Shown one piece after another: positions 1 to 8,758 of a stretch of DNA of 64,000 bases. Below the pieces are notes generated by a model. The model did not search any database. It was given only the letters and a program-made list of their open reading frames with translations, and was not told the DNA's origin. Within the stretch, counting starts at the first letter, position 1. Each line of letters begins with the position of its first letter. The DNA is taken from the NCBI RefSeq assembly GCF_900156375.1, contig NZ_FTNK01000018.1, forward strand, positions 1-64,000, in the 5' to 3' direction. This DNA is from Paenibacillus macquariensis (GTDB lineage Bacteria > Bacillota > Bacilli > Paenibacillales > Paenibacillaceae). The position numbers and the translations under genes were made by a program.

Positions 1-268
1 CGTTTTCCGCTTCAAGGCGCTTTAGCTTAACCTCAGGATCTTCTGATCGAGTTCTCGGTCTACCAACTCCAGGGCCTATTGCTTTGCCTCTTTTCTCCTC
101 CAGTCCTTTCATTCCCTCCGCTTGAAAATGATTCACCCAACGTCGGACTAAGGAATGGTCGATATCCAATTCTTTACCTACACTCTTGTAGCTCATTCCC
201 TTTTTGAGATAGAGATTGACTGCCTTTTTCTTAAATGTAACATCGTAAGTCTTCCTAATTTCGCCCAT
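1..268 (-). CDS. IS3-family transposase OrfA, helix-turn-helix subunit (C-terminus off window)
   Basis: Starts at ATG 268 with a GGAGGGG ribosome binding site 7 bases upstream, and runs off the left edge after about 89 codons. The protein begins MGEIRKTYDVTFKKKAVNLY and continues with a Trp-containing DNA-binding helix (VRRWVNHFQ), a basic GRPRTRSED stretch and the start of a coiled coil (VKLKRLEAEN). This is the layout of IS3/IS150-type OrfA: HTH for end recognition, then a leucine-zipper-like segment. OrfB would be made by frameshifting downstream. Whether the copy is intact cannot be judged here. Confidence 0.8.
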   Translation of the reverse strand, partial: MGEIRKTYDVTFKKKAVNLYLKKGMSYKSVGKELDIDHSLVRRWVNHFQAEGMKGLEEKRGKAIGPGVGRPRTRSEDPEVKLKRLEAEN

Positions 269-281
269 AAAAAAATCCCCT

Positions 282-329
282 CCATAATAGACAGATTAAT
301 CGGCTTGCTTTTTTCTGTCTACTATAAGG
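282..329. repeat. Imperfect inverted repeat inside the IS leader
   Basis: ATAATAGACAGA at 284-295 is mirrored by TCTGTCTACTAT at 314-325, with 11 of 12 positions complementary. Transcribed on the minus strand it would form a hairpin just before the transposase ribosome binding site. IS elements commonly carry such structures to block translation from transcripts entering from outside; that role is inferred here. Confidence 0.5.
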
Positions 330-554
330 GGAGCATATCAACGTGAGCGGGTTCTTTCTTACATAAAAATCCCTAAGTTATTATTTATATCGACACCTGT
401 TAGATATGGTTTTGATACACAGCATCCATAGAGATTCACTTATATCTTTGTTGCTACTGTATGTGTTACCCTTCTTATATAGAGACTATATTTGGAAATA
501 GAGTAAGAAATGATAGAACGTGTTTTGCTAGAGTGAGAAAAGAGGGTACCTGGA

Positions 555-3500
555 ATGTTGTGGATGAAGAATTTGAAGATTAATAGCAAGCTAATGGTGA
601 TGGTTCTAATTCCCATGATAGGATTGTTATATTTCTCTGTTACAGCGATTATTACCCAACTTAACGATCGGGCTGAGTTAGGTCAATTAGAAAGCAAGAC
701 CAAACTTGTAGTGCAGGCTTTAGACGTGATTCATGAGCTTCAGAGGGAACAGGCTATGGTAGCAAGTTATTACGCTGATCCATCAGAACTTATGTGGAGT
801 AATATGATTGGTCAACGACAGATTTCGAATCAAAGTATCGATAATCTTAAAGATTACGTACTAACTTTTTCAAAAAATGATCAGGACGGCAACTTTGGGA
901 ATAATCTAATCCTCGCCATAGGAAAGCTGGATAAGCTTGATGATCAACGGGATTTAATCGACAACCACACATTGGATGGGACAACGATTCTTACGTACTA
1001 TGATGATACGTTTGGATCGTTTTTTAATGTGATAGATCAGATGAAACTTACGAGTTCGAATATAGAAATCGCAAGTATGCTTACAGCATTTCAGAGCTTT
1101 TCCAAAAGCAAATTTACATTGAGCCAAGAGCGAATCCTGATTTCTCGTATCTTATATGCAAAACAGATAAAGGAGACGGATAAGAATAACCTAGGTTTAT
1201 TGGAAAATGAACGAGAGCTTTATTTCAGTAGATTTACTGCAAATGCGAATCGGGATTGGCTTAGTCTACATAAGTCGATTGTGAAAGGGCAAGTCGTTAA
1301 TGAAGCAAATCGTATTCGACATCTTGTGTTGGACGCTGTTAATGGAAAGAATCTAAGCGTGGATCCACAGTATTGGTACCAGCAGTCAACGGATGAAATT
1401 GATCTAATGAAGCAAGCGGAAGATGAATTTGGAGCAAGTGTAGCCAGCCAAATAGAACAAAGCAGGGGGCAAGCGCTCGGTTGGCTCGTCTTTATGTTTC
1501 TACTTAATTTTCTGATTATATTCGTTTCTCTTTCGCTGCTCATACAAGTATGGTTTACCTTCCATGAAATGATGGCCGAAAAAGAAAGACAATATTGGTT
1601 GAAGGCTGAGCTTGCTCGTTTGACAGAACTTTCATTAGGGATGACAGACCTACAGAAGTTGGTCAAAATGCTCATTTCTGAAATATCCGAACTGATTGAA
1701 GTCGGGCAAGGTGTATTTTATGTGAAAGAGACCGGAAAAAATTCCGAACACATAGGTGATTTTATACTGCTAGGTAGCTATGCCTATAAAGAAAGGGAGA
1801 ATGTCTCCCTTCGTTTTCGACTAGGAGAAGGTTTGATCGGACAATGTGCATTGGAGAAAAAGCCGATTTTGTTGACTCAGGTACCTAATGATTATATTCA
1901 AATAAGTTCGGGGCTTGGGGAAGGCAAACCGCTGACTATTCTTGTGATGCCTATTATATTCGAAGAAGAAGTTGTAGCTGTCATAGAACTAGCTTCCTTC
2001 AAAGCATTCACACCTACACAGCAGAACTTACTTGAATTATTAGCTACACCCTTAGGTGTTATTATCAATAGCGCTGCAAGCCGTCAACGTACGGAAGAAT
2101 CTCTATTAGAGTCACAGCTTCTTGCTGAAAAAGCATTATTATTAGCTGAGGAAGCACAAATTCAACAAGAAGAATTACGGAAATCGAATGAAGAGTTAGA
2201 AGAGCAGACTCACATGTTGAAGTTATCTGAAGAGAAATTGAAGCTTCAAAGTGAGGAATTACAAGTTATTAACGATGAGATGGCTGTAAAGACGAAACGT
2301 TTGGAAATGCAAACCATGGATATTGTCAAACAGAATGAAATGATTCAATTGTCGAAGGACGATCTTGAGGTGAAAGCGAACGAATTGGAGTTAGCGAGTA
2401 ATTACAAGTCTGAATTCTTAGCGAACATGTCTCACGAGTTAAGAACACCACTTAACAGCCTGTTGATCCTGGCGAAGCTCCTGGCTAATAACTTGGAGGG
2501 GAATTTGACGGGGGATCAAATTGAGTCGGCACAAATCATTCATAGTGGTGGTCTGAATTTGTTGACACTCATAAATGATATTTTGGATTTGTCGAAGGTA
2601 GAGGCCGGGAAATTAAATGTTATACCTGAAGAAGTAAAGCTTGAATCCATTGTCCACAACCTGAAATATCAATTCAATGTTATTTCGCAGGAGAAAGGGC
2701 TACAGTTCGAACTGCAGATAGAAGCAGGCACACCGTGGACCATTAGAACGGATGGACAGCGTACGGAACAAATACTAACCAACTTTTTGTCTAATGCATT
2801 TAAGTTCACTTCTACTGGAACGGTATCTCTACGAGTCTGTCGACCGGGAGAGGATGTCCAATTTATAAATAAGACGCTCAGCGTAAACAATACTTTGGCG
2901 TTTATCGTAACGGACTCAGGCATTGGAATCGCACCCAATAAGCAAAAGGCGATATTTGAATCGTTTCAGCAAGCGGATGGCTCCACAAGCCGTAAATATG
3001 GAGGAACTGGATTAGGTTTAACCATTTCTCGGGAGCTTGCGAAGCTTCTTGGTGGCGAAATCCAACTGGTGAGTCAAGAGGGGGTAGGGAGTACGTTTAC
3101 TTTATTCCTGCCGTTTGATATGGAGAATATCTCATCAACGGGTGATCCGATGAACGGGATGGCATTCTTTAAGGACATCGTTTCTTCTGAGAAGGAATCC
3201 TCATTAAATCCTACTGAGGAGTTATTAATACCTACAATGAATGAGACAAAGACCGCACAAAGGATTGAAATTTTCATTGCAGACGACCGCGAAGAAATAG
3301 AGCCTCATCAGAATGAGAAAGTGATCTTAATTGTAGAAGACGATAAGAATTTTGCGAAGATATTGTTGGATCTATCCAAGACCAAAGGCTTCAAATGTAT
3401 CGTAGCAGAGGATGGATTCAGCGGTCTTCAGCTAATAAAGAAACATATGCCTAGTGCTGTATTACTAGATCTAGACCTTCCTGATATGAGTGGACTAAAG

Positions 3501-4487
3501 ATGCTTGACTTACTGAAGTATGATAGTGAAACAAGGCATATTCCTGTTCATATCATTACGGGCAAAGAAGAAAGAGATGCTTCTCTTGAGAAAGGGGCAG
3601 TTAGTTTTCTCTCAAAACCTGTAAGCATCATGGACTTGGATTCTATTTTTACTAGGATTGATGACATTATGAATGAACGCATTAAACAGGTGCTTGTTAT
3701 CGAGGATGATGTCCATAATCAGAAGGTGATTTATGAAATGTTGAAGAATAAAAAAATTGAGATTCATTGTGTCAATACCGGAGCAGAGGGGCTAGGAAGA
3801 TTACGATTGCAAGACTATGATTGTATAATTCTGGATTTGAAACTTCCTGACATGACAGGGTTTGAATTACTAACAAGACTTGAAGAATCAAAGGAAACGC
3901 ATATGCCTCCGATCATTATCAACACGGGTAAAGAATTGTCAGAAGCGGAATATAATGAATTGTATCAGTTTACTGATAGCATTGTCATCAAAGGTGCTAA
4001 TTCTCAGAATCACTTATTGAAAGAAGTATCATTGTTCTTGCATAACGTAAATATTTCACTCCCATTTGAACAGAGACAAAGGGATCGCATGTTGCGAGAT
4101 ACAGATAAAACGCTGAGAGGTAAGAAAATATTGTTAGTGGATGATGATATACGAAATACATTTGCGATGTCGAAGGTGCTACAGCATTACGAAATGGACG
4201 TGATCATGGCGGATAATGGTAAGCTTGCTTTGGAAATGCTGGATCAGGTAGCGGGAATTGAGTTGGTTATTATGGATATCATGATGCCTGTCATGGATGG
4301 TTATGAAGCCATGCGGAGGATTCGGGAGAACCCTCAGTTCAATAAGCTACCCATTATCGCATTAACGGCAAATGCCATGGTGGGTGACCGTGAGAAATGT
4401 ATTGATGGAGGCGCCAATGATTATATGACAAAGCCAATAGATACGGATAATCTCTTATCTTTGATACGAGTATGGCTGCTTAATTAA
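555..4487 (+). CDS. Hybrid sensor histidine kinase (NIT-type sensor, GAF, HisKA-HATPase, three receiver domains)
   Basis: A 1310-residue membrane kinase. Transmembrane segments lie near residues 11-33 and 307-333. The helical extracellular region between them, with a VIHELQREQ motif, resembles nitrate/nitrite-sensing (NIT) domains. Then come a GAF domain (about 353-505), a coiled coil (515-615), HisKA with phospho-acceptor His627 in SHELRTP, HATPase_c (N box near 740; DSGIGIAP and GTGLGL G boxes), and three receivers with likely acceptor aspartates D972, D1094 and D1241. The middle receiver has IVIKG instead of the usual K-P. AGAGGG lies about 8 bases before the ATG. No HAMP is obvious. No response regulator or HPt gene lies nearby, so the output partner is unknown. 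It is probably cotranscribed with the kinase starting at 4516. The domain reading is firm; the ligand is not. Confidence 0.9.
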   Translation: MLWMKNLKINSKLMVMVLIPMIGLLYFSVTAIITQLNDRAELGQLESKTKLVVQALDVIHELQREQAMVASYYADPSELMWSNMIGQRQISNQSIDNLKDYVLTFSKNDQDGNFGNNLILAIGKLDKLDDQRDLIDNHTLDGTTILTYYDDTFGSFFNVIDQMKLTSSNIEIASMLTAFQSFSKSKFTLSQERILISRILYAKQIKETDKNNLGLLENERELYFSRFTANANRDWLSLHKSIVKGQVVNEANRIRHLVLDAVNGKNLSVDPQYWYQQSTDEIDLMKQAEDEFGASVASQIEQSRGQALGWLVFMFLLNFLIIFVSLSLLIQVWFTFHEMMAEKERQYWLKAELARLTELSLGMTDLQKLVKMLISEISELIEVGQGVFYVKETGKNSEHIGDFILLGSYAYKERENVSLRFRLGEGLIGQCALEKKPILLTQVPNDYIQISSGLGEGKPLTILVMPIIFEEEVVAVIELASFKAFTPTQQNLLELLATPLGVIINSAASRQRTEESLLESQLLAEKALLLAEEAQIQQEELRKSNEELEEQTHMLKLSEEKLKLQSEELQVINDEMAVKTKRLEMQTMDIVKQNEMIQLSKDDLEVKANELELASNYKSEFLANMSHELRTPLNSLLILAKLLANNLEGNLTGDQIESAQIIHSGGLNLLTLINDILDLSKVEAGKLNVIPEEVKLESIVHNLKYQFNVISQEKGLQFELQIEAGTPWTIRTDGQRTEQILTNFLSNAFKFTSTGTVSLRVCRPGEDVQFINKTLSVNNTLAFIVTDSGIGIAPNKQKAIFESFQQADGSTSRKYGGTGLGLTISRELAKLLGGEIQLVSQEGVGSTFTLFLPFDMENISSTGDPMNGMAFFKDIVSSEKESSLNPTEELLIPTMNETKTAQRIEIFIADDREEIEPHQNEKVILIVEDDKNFAKILLDLSKTKGFKCIVAEDGFSGLQLIKKHMPSAVLLDLDLPDMSGLKMLDLLKYDSETRHIPVHIITGKEERDASLEKGAVSFLSKPVSIMDLDSIFTRIDDIMNERIKQVLVIEDDVHNQKVIYEMLKNKKIEIHCVNTGAEGLGRLRLQDYDCIILDLKLPDMTGFELLTRLEESKETHMPPIIINTGKELSEAEYNELYQFTDSIVIKGANSQNHLLKEVSLFLHNVNISLPFEQRQRDRMLRDTDKTLRGKKILLVDDDIRNTFAMSKVLQHYEMDVIMADNGKLALEMLDQVAGIELVIMDIMMPVMDGYEAMRRIRENPQFNKLPIIALTANAMVGDREKCIDGGANDYMTKPIDTDNLLSLIRVWLLN

Positions 4488-4515
4488 GCGCAAGAAAGAA
4501 GAAAGGAGGGTACTT

Positions 4516-6525
4516 ATGCCTAATATGGCTATAAAGGAAAAGTTAATCGCCAAAATACTTGTCGTAGATGATCGAGAAGAAAATTTATATGCGATGGAGA
4601 AAATATTAAATACATTGGATTGTGAATTTCATAAAGCGCACTCAGGCATTGAAGCCTTAGCATTAACACTTCGGCATGATTTCGCACTATTATTACTGGA
4701 TGTAAATATGCCTGAAATGAATGGATTTGAGCTTGCTGAGATTCTACGGGGTAATAAGAAGACCCAACGTATTCCGATTATTTTCGTAACGGCTATTCAC
4801 AAAGAAGACGCTAGTGTATATAAAGGTTATGAAACCGGCGCCGTCGATTTCTTATTCAAACCGGTGAATACGGATATTTTACTAAGTAAGGTAAAAGTAT
4901 TTATTGAATTGGATCTACAAAAAAAAGAACTAGAAGCGATCAAAGCTGAACTGGAACGAAGTAATAAGGGGTTGGAACGATTTAGGGACGCGGCAACCTT
5001 GTTCGAACATCATCCAGATCTTATATATTCGTTAGATATACTAGGTAATTATATGTCTATCAACCCAGCTTTCGAGAAAATAATGGGGATAACAAGTGCT
5101 GAAATCAAGCAGCGAAAGTTAAATTTCCGCACAATTACCTCCCAAGATCATTTATCGAGCACAGAACACTATTTCAAACAATCGGTGAACGGAATCGTAC
5201 AAAGGTATGAAACACAGGAGATGAATGCTGATGGCGAGACCTTTATCTATGATGTGATTAATATTCCTATCGTTATTGGAGTAAAAGTTGTCGGTGTTTA
5301 CGTTATTGCTAGAGATATTACGAAGCGCAAAGGGTTGGATCGGGATCTATTGCAGGCGAAGGAAGAAGCGGAGAGTGCCCTACGCGTCAAATCTGAATTT
5401 CTAGCCATGATGAGCCATGAAATTCGTACACCTATGAATGGGGTTATTGGGATGACAGACTTACTTCTCGAACTGGATCTTGATCCTGAACAAAGAAGAT
5501 TTGCTGGAATTATACATAACAGTGCGGATGCACTCATGTCTTTAATCAACGACATCTTAGATTTCTCCAAGATGGAATCTGGCAAAATGGAACTAGAAGA
5601 GGAACCGCTTGATTTACAGTCCTTGCTCCATGAAACGTTTGAATTATTTACTGCAGCCTTAGAGCGTGATCTGAAAATGGAGTATTATATCGATGCTGAG
5701 ATTCCTGAGCTCATTGTTGGTGATGCCACACGACTTCGACAAGTATTGATTAATGTCATTGGTAACGCTGTTAAATTTACGAAGAGCGGTGGGGTTTATG
5801 TAACGGTTAATCCAATATCACTTCCAAATGGTGCTCTAGAGATTGAGTTTGTTGTTAAGGATAGCGGTATTGGCATTCCTCAACTTAAAATGGTCGATTT
5901 ATTCAAACCATTCTCTCAATTGGATTCTTCTATGGCACGTAAGTATGGAGGTACTGGGCTTGGATTAGCGATTTGTAAAACCCTTGTTGAATTGATGGGC
6001 GGACATATTCATGCGCAAGAAGATGTGAAGAATGGTGCTATTTTTATTTTCACAATTAGAACAACGTCCTTTTTCTTCTCGGAATCCACATCCCACATCC
6101 AGGTAGAAAAAGAGGATACAACAATAAGTCATAACATTACTTCTGCGACTGACAAATTACACATTCTCGTGGCAGAAGACAATCCGATACACCAAATGTT
6201 GATGGAACGTATTTTATATAAATTAGGGCATACCTTTGATTGTGCGAAGAATGGTCATGAGGTGATGGAAATGCTCGGGCGATCATCATATGATCTCATT
6301 TTTATGGATCTCCAAATGCCGGAAATGGACGGATTTGAGACGACACGTATGATTGTAGAGGAAATACCGGAACAGGTCAGACCTGATATCATAGCTGTGA
6401 CATCAAGATTATCAGAGATCGATAAAGATCAGTGTTTGTCTCTAGGTATGATAGATTTCGTGAATAAACCAATTAAAATAAGTACGATCGAACAGTTATT
6501 GGAGCGCTGTCTCCAGATGCAATAG
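4516..6525 (+). CDS. Cytosolic hybrid histidine kinase (REC-PAS-HisKA-HATPase-REC)
   Basis: 669 residues with no membrane segment. The order is an N-terminal receiver (about 14-130, acceptor D62 in LLLDVNMPEMNG), a short coiled coil, PAS (156-265), HisKA with His301 in MMSHEIRTPMNG, HATPase_c with DSGIGIPQ and GTGLGLAI boxes, and a C-terminal receiver (550-665, acceptor D598 in FMDLQMPEMDG, conserved Lys in VNKPI). A strong AAAGGAGGG precedes the ATG. It follows the membrane hybrid kinase by 28 bases, which suggests a shared transcript and a phosphorelay in which its first receiver could accept phosphate from the upstream kinase. That pairing is inferred from adjacency. A hairpin terminator follows. 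Confidence 0.88.
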   Translation: MPNMAIKEKLIAKILVVDDREENLYAMEKILNTLDCEFHKAHSGIEALALTLRHDFALLLLDVNMPEMNGFELAEILRGNKKTQRIPIIFVTAIHKEDASVYKGYETGAVDFLFKPVNTDILLSKVKVFIELDLQKKELEAIKAELERSNKGLERFRDAATLFEHHPDLIYSLDILGNYMSINPAFEKIMGITSAEIKQRKLNFRTITSQDHLSSTEHYFKQSVNGIVQRYETQEMNADGETFIYDVINIPIVIGVKVVGVYVIARDITKRKGLDRDLLQAKEEAESALRVKSEFLAMMSHEIRTPMNGVIGMTDLLLELDLDPEQRRFAGIIHNSADALMSLINDILDFSKMESGKMELEEEPLDLQSLLHETFELFTAALERDLKMEYYIDAEIPELIVGDATRLRQVLINVIGNAVKFTKSGGVYVTVNPISLPNGALEIEFVVKDSGIGIPQLKMVDLFKPFSQLDSSMARKYGGTGLGLAICKTLVELMGGHIHAQEDVKNGAIFIFTIRTTSFFFSESTSHIQVEKEDTTISHNITSATDKLHILVAEDNPIHQMLMERILYKLGHTFDCAKNGHEVMEMLGRSSYDLIFMDLQMPEMDGFETTRMIVEEIPEQVRPDIIAVTSRLSEIDKDQCLSLGMIDFVNKPIKISTIEQLLERCLQMQ

Positions 6526-6543
6526 AGAATGCTGACCAATAAA

Positions 6544-6590
6544 AATGGCAGTCTAGAGGGTTTAATAACCTTCTAGACTGCCATTGTTTT
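6544..6590. terminator. Bidirectional hairpin terminator, copy 1 of a duplicated sequence
   Basis: A 19-bp stem (6544-6562 with 6567-6585, one G.T pair) with a 4-base loop, T-rich on the plus side and A-rich before the stem, so it can stop transcription both ways. The segment starting at gctgaccaata (6531) recurs almost unchanged at 7213-7275. Confidence 0.85.
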
Positions 6591-6633
6591 CTATATCGCA
6601 AAGTGGAACTAGCAAAGAGCGGATTAAGATGAA

Positions 6634-7086
6634 TTATACTTTATGGAGATTCCATGTAATCAATTCATCATTAATTTCAGTTCGTTGCATTCCTATCTTT
6701 TCGAGAACTTTTATTGAGGAATGATTATCACTAAGACATTGAGCCATTACTTTTTCAACTCGATTTGTTGAGAACGCCCATTCAATTAGGGCAGTAACGC
6801 TTTCAGTTGCATAACCTTTATTTCGAGCATGTGGCGAGAAGCCGTAACCTACTTCGACTGTTTCATCAATCGGCTTACCCTTAAATCCAATATCACCAAT
6901 TATTACATTGCTATTTTTACTTACCACTAACCATACTCCCCAACCTAATAAATCAGAATCTTTACTTAGTGCTTTAAGGTATGGCTTATAGTTCTTTCTA
7001 TTCTTTATGTATTTCTTGAATAAAGATGAATGAATAATATCTAAATCAATAGGAAGAAGTTCAAGTCTCTCTGTCAATATTCTCAA
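6634..7086 (-). CDS. GNAT-family N-acetyltransferase (RimJ/RimL type)
   Basis: About 150 residues. RILTERLELLPI at the N-terminus, GYGFSPHARNKGYATESVTALIEWAF (acetyl-CoA pyrophosphate loop) and NHSSIKVLEKIGM (C-terminal motif B) are hallmarks of the RimJ/RimL-like GNAT fold, which acetylates an amine on a protein N-terminus or small molecule. I chose TTG 7086 because GGAG (7095-7098) lies 8 bases upstream and the product then begins at the usual family position. An in-frame GTG at 7119 would add 11 residues but has no ribosome binding site. The gene sits between two near-identical terminators, which suggests a local duplication or an insertion. The substrate is unknown. Confidence 0.8.
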   Translation of the reverse strand: MRILTERLELLPIDLDIIHSSLFKKYIKNRKNYKPYLKALSKDSDLLGWGVWLVVSKNSNVIIGDIGFKGKPIDETVEVGYGFSPHARNKGYATESVTALIEWAFSTNRVEKVMAQCLSDNHSSIKVLEKIGMQRTEINDELITWNLHKV

Positions 7087-7225
7087 AGCAATCACTCCAG
7101 AAATTAAATTGAAACCCACTTAAATATATATGAAATCTTAGAGGAAATATAGGTGAAAAATTTAATAATCTAGAGAAGGTTGAAATGAGATTGAAACATT
7201 TTAATAAGATGTGCTGATCAATAAA

Positions 7226-7275
7226 AATGGCAGTCTAGAGGGCTTAGTAACCTTCTAGACTGCCATTATTTCTTA
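7226..7275. terminator. Bidirectional hairpin terminator, copy 2 of a duplicated sequence
   Basis: The stem starts AATGGCAGTCTAGAGGG (7226) and closes with the complementary arm 7249-7267, followed by a T-rich run. The A-rich run before the stem acts as the T tract for pdxK on the minus strand. It is nearly identical to the hairpin at 6544-6585, differing at a few loop and edge positions. Confidence 0.85.
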
Positions 7276-7300
7276 TTCGTACAAATGGAACTATATTATT

Positions 7301-8113
7301 CTACTGCTCCAAGCGATATCCGCCATGGAATACAGGTCCTACATATTCATTGAACGCAAAGCCGTTGCGAATGGCAGCCAAGACGAAATCTTTTGCTTTT
7401 GCTACGGCTTCGTCAACAGACAGACCATTTGCGAGACCTCCAGCTATCGCTGCTGCAAAGGTACAACCTGCGCCATGATTTGTTGCGGGCTCAATTTTGT
7501 CGGCTGTAAAGACAGTATAATCAGAACCATTGAAGAAGACATCTACAGCTTGATCTCCGTCTAGCGACTTGCCTCCTTTAACGACAACATTACTCGCTCC
7601 TAGTTCATGAATAAGGCGAGCAGCTTCCTTCATATCTTCAATCGTAGAGAGTTTGCCAAGACCGGACAGCACACCTGCTTCAAATAGATTAGGAGTTACT
7701 ACTGTTGCTAATGGAAGTAGTAAATCGCGAATGGCATGAGCACTCTCAGGATTCAGAACCTCGTCTTCGCCCTTACATACCATGACCGGATCAATAACTA
7801 CATTGGTCTGGCGATTATTCTTGATGGCTTGCTCTGTTACTTGAACAATCTCAACACTTCCGAGCATACCTGTCTTCATAGCATCGACGGGTCCACCTGC
7901 GAATATAGTCTTCAGTTGTTCTGCAACGATAGCCGCATCAATTGGATATACATTGTGGTGCCAGCCGTTGTCTGGATCCATCGTAACAATGGTAGTCAGT
8001 GCGCTGAAACCGTAAGTTCCATATTCTTCAAAAGTTTTTAAATCCGCTTGAATGCCTGCTCCTCCGCTTGAGTCACTTCCGGCAATAGTTAAGGTTTTAA
8101 TGATTTTGGTCAA
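7301..8113 (-). CDS. pdxK: Pyridoxine/pyridoxal kinase (ThiD-like ribokinase fold)
   Basis: 270 residues. Phosphorylates pyridoxal, pyridoxine or pyridoxamine with ATP in vitamin B6 salvage; the Bacillales enzyme belongs to the ThiD family. Visible signatures are LTIAGSDSSGGAGIQADLKTF at the N-terminus, VDAMKTGMLGS, NVVIDPVMVCKG, VVTPNLFEA, and the catalytic anion hole NHGAGCTFAAAIA. Length and sequence match Bacillus PdxK more closely than HMP-phosphate kinase ThiD (which normally has DPVMVAKS). It starts at TTG 8113 behind AAAGGGG. A minus-strand TATAAT near 8163-8168 could be its -10. It ends against the second copy of the duplicated terminator. HMP-P kinase side activity cannot be excluded. 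Confidence 0.88.
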   Translation of the reverse strand: MTKIIKTLTIAGSDSSGGAGIQADLKTFEEYGTYGFSALTTIVTMDPDNGWHHNVYPIDAAIVAEQLKTIFAGGPVDAMKTGMLGSVEIVQVTEQAIKNNRQTNVVIDPVMVCKGEDEVLNPESAHAIRDLLLPLATVVTPNLFEAGVLSGLGKLSTIEDMKEAARLIHELGASNVVVKGGKSLDGDQAVDVFFNGSDYTVFTADKIEPATNHGAGCTFAAAIAGGLANGLSVDEAVAKAKDFVLAAIRNGFAFNEYVGPVFHGGYRLEQ

Positions 8114-8281
8114 TGGTAACGTCCCCTTTGTCTATATCTGAATTTAAAAAACGCGATGTGAATTGATTATAACAAAAATTTGTACTTATATAACCCTTAC
8201 AGTAACCAAAATGTCTATTTTTATTGATAGATGATGTAAATTCATAAGATATTCATAAAAACGATTGAAAAAATCATGAAA

Positions 8282-8303
8282 ACTCTGTTACTCTGTTAGA
8301 GTT
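8282..8303 (+). promoter_or_regulatory. Tandem 8-base repeat and inverted repeat upstream of the cid/lrg pair
   Basis: ACTCTGTT occurs twice back to back (8282-8297), followed by AGAGTT, so AACTCT...AGAGTT also forms an inverted repeat. It lies about 57 bases before the CidA/LrgA-like gene. A regulator-binding site, for example for a LysR-type or LytR-type regulator, is a guess from position only. Confidence 0.3.
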
Positions 8304-8359
8304 CGTGTTATTTAATACATAGAAATTATACGTTCATTAACGAAGGGAATTTTAGCATC

Positions 8360-8758
8360 ATGAAAATCATTCGAATCATTATTCAGGTTGGATTGTTATA
8401 TTTGTTTTATTTGGCTGGTGACTATATACAACAGCTACTTCATCTCCCGATTCCAGGAAGTATTGTAGGGTTGCTCCTGCTCTTTGTGTTGCTATTATGC
8501 AAGGTAGTCCCTGTGAGATGGATCGAGCATGGCTCGTCCGCCATTCTTTCATACCTTCCGTTATTTTTTATTCCTGCGACGTCAGGGATTGTGAATCACT
8601 TGGATATTTTCAGTGGAAGGGGCTTATTATTGATCGTGATACTTATCATAAGTACGGTGTTGACGATTGGGGTAGCTGCACATTCGAGCCAATGGTTGGC
8701 AGGACGGAGCAATGGAAGCGGTGTGAGTGATATTAGAGAGAAGGGAGAAGAGGAATGA
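8360..8758 (+). CDS. CidA/LrgA family holin-like membrane protein
   Basis: 132 residues, four predicted transmembrane helices and a charged C-terminal tail. IIQVGLLYLFYLAGDYIQQLLHLPIPGSIVGLLLLF is the family signature (the LPxPGSIxG motif). CidA/LrgA proteins oligomerise in the membrane and, with LrgB/CidB partners, influence murein hydrolase release and pyruvate/acetate overflow metabolism. The stop overlaps the start of the LrgB-family gene by four bases (ATGA), so the two are translationally coupled. The sequence does not separate Cid from Lrg, and no adjacent LysR or LytSR regulator is present to decide. AAGGGAATTTTAGCATC is the weakish ribosome binding region. Confidence 0.85.
   Translation: MKIIRIIIQVGLLYLFYLAGDYIQQLLHLPIPGSIVGLLLLFVLLLCKVVPVRWIEHGSSAILSYLPLFFIPATSGIVNHLDIFSGRGLLLIVILIISTVLTIGVAAHSSQWLAGRSNGSGVSDIREKGEEE

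Larger units (their letters stand above)
1..340 (-). mobile_element. IS3-family insertion sequence, transposase-proximal end (partial)
   Basis: The minus strand reads from a terminal TGATATGCTCCCC at position 340 through a short leader into an orfA-type transposase gene. A terminal TG and a leading orfA are the IS3-family arrangement; the OrfA sequence resembles the IS150 group. Only the first 340 bases lie in the window, so orfB, the other inverted repeat and the target duplication cannot be seen. Bases 341 onward (acgtgagcgg) are taken as flanking DNA. An internal inverted repeat (282-295 with 314-329) lies between the terminus and the gene. Confidence 0.75.

Noticed and set aside
7087..7119. 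GTG 7119 as start of the acetyltransferase
   Set aside because: No ribosome binding site; TTG 7086 has GGAG at 8 bases and fits the family N-terminus.
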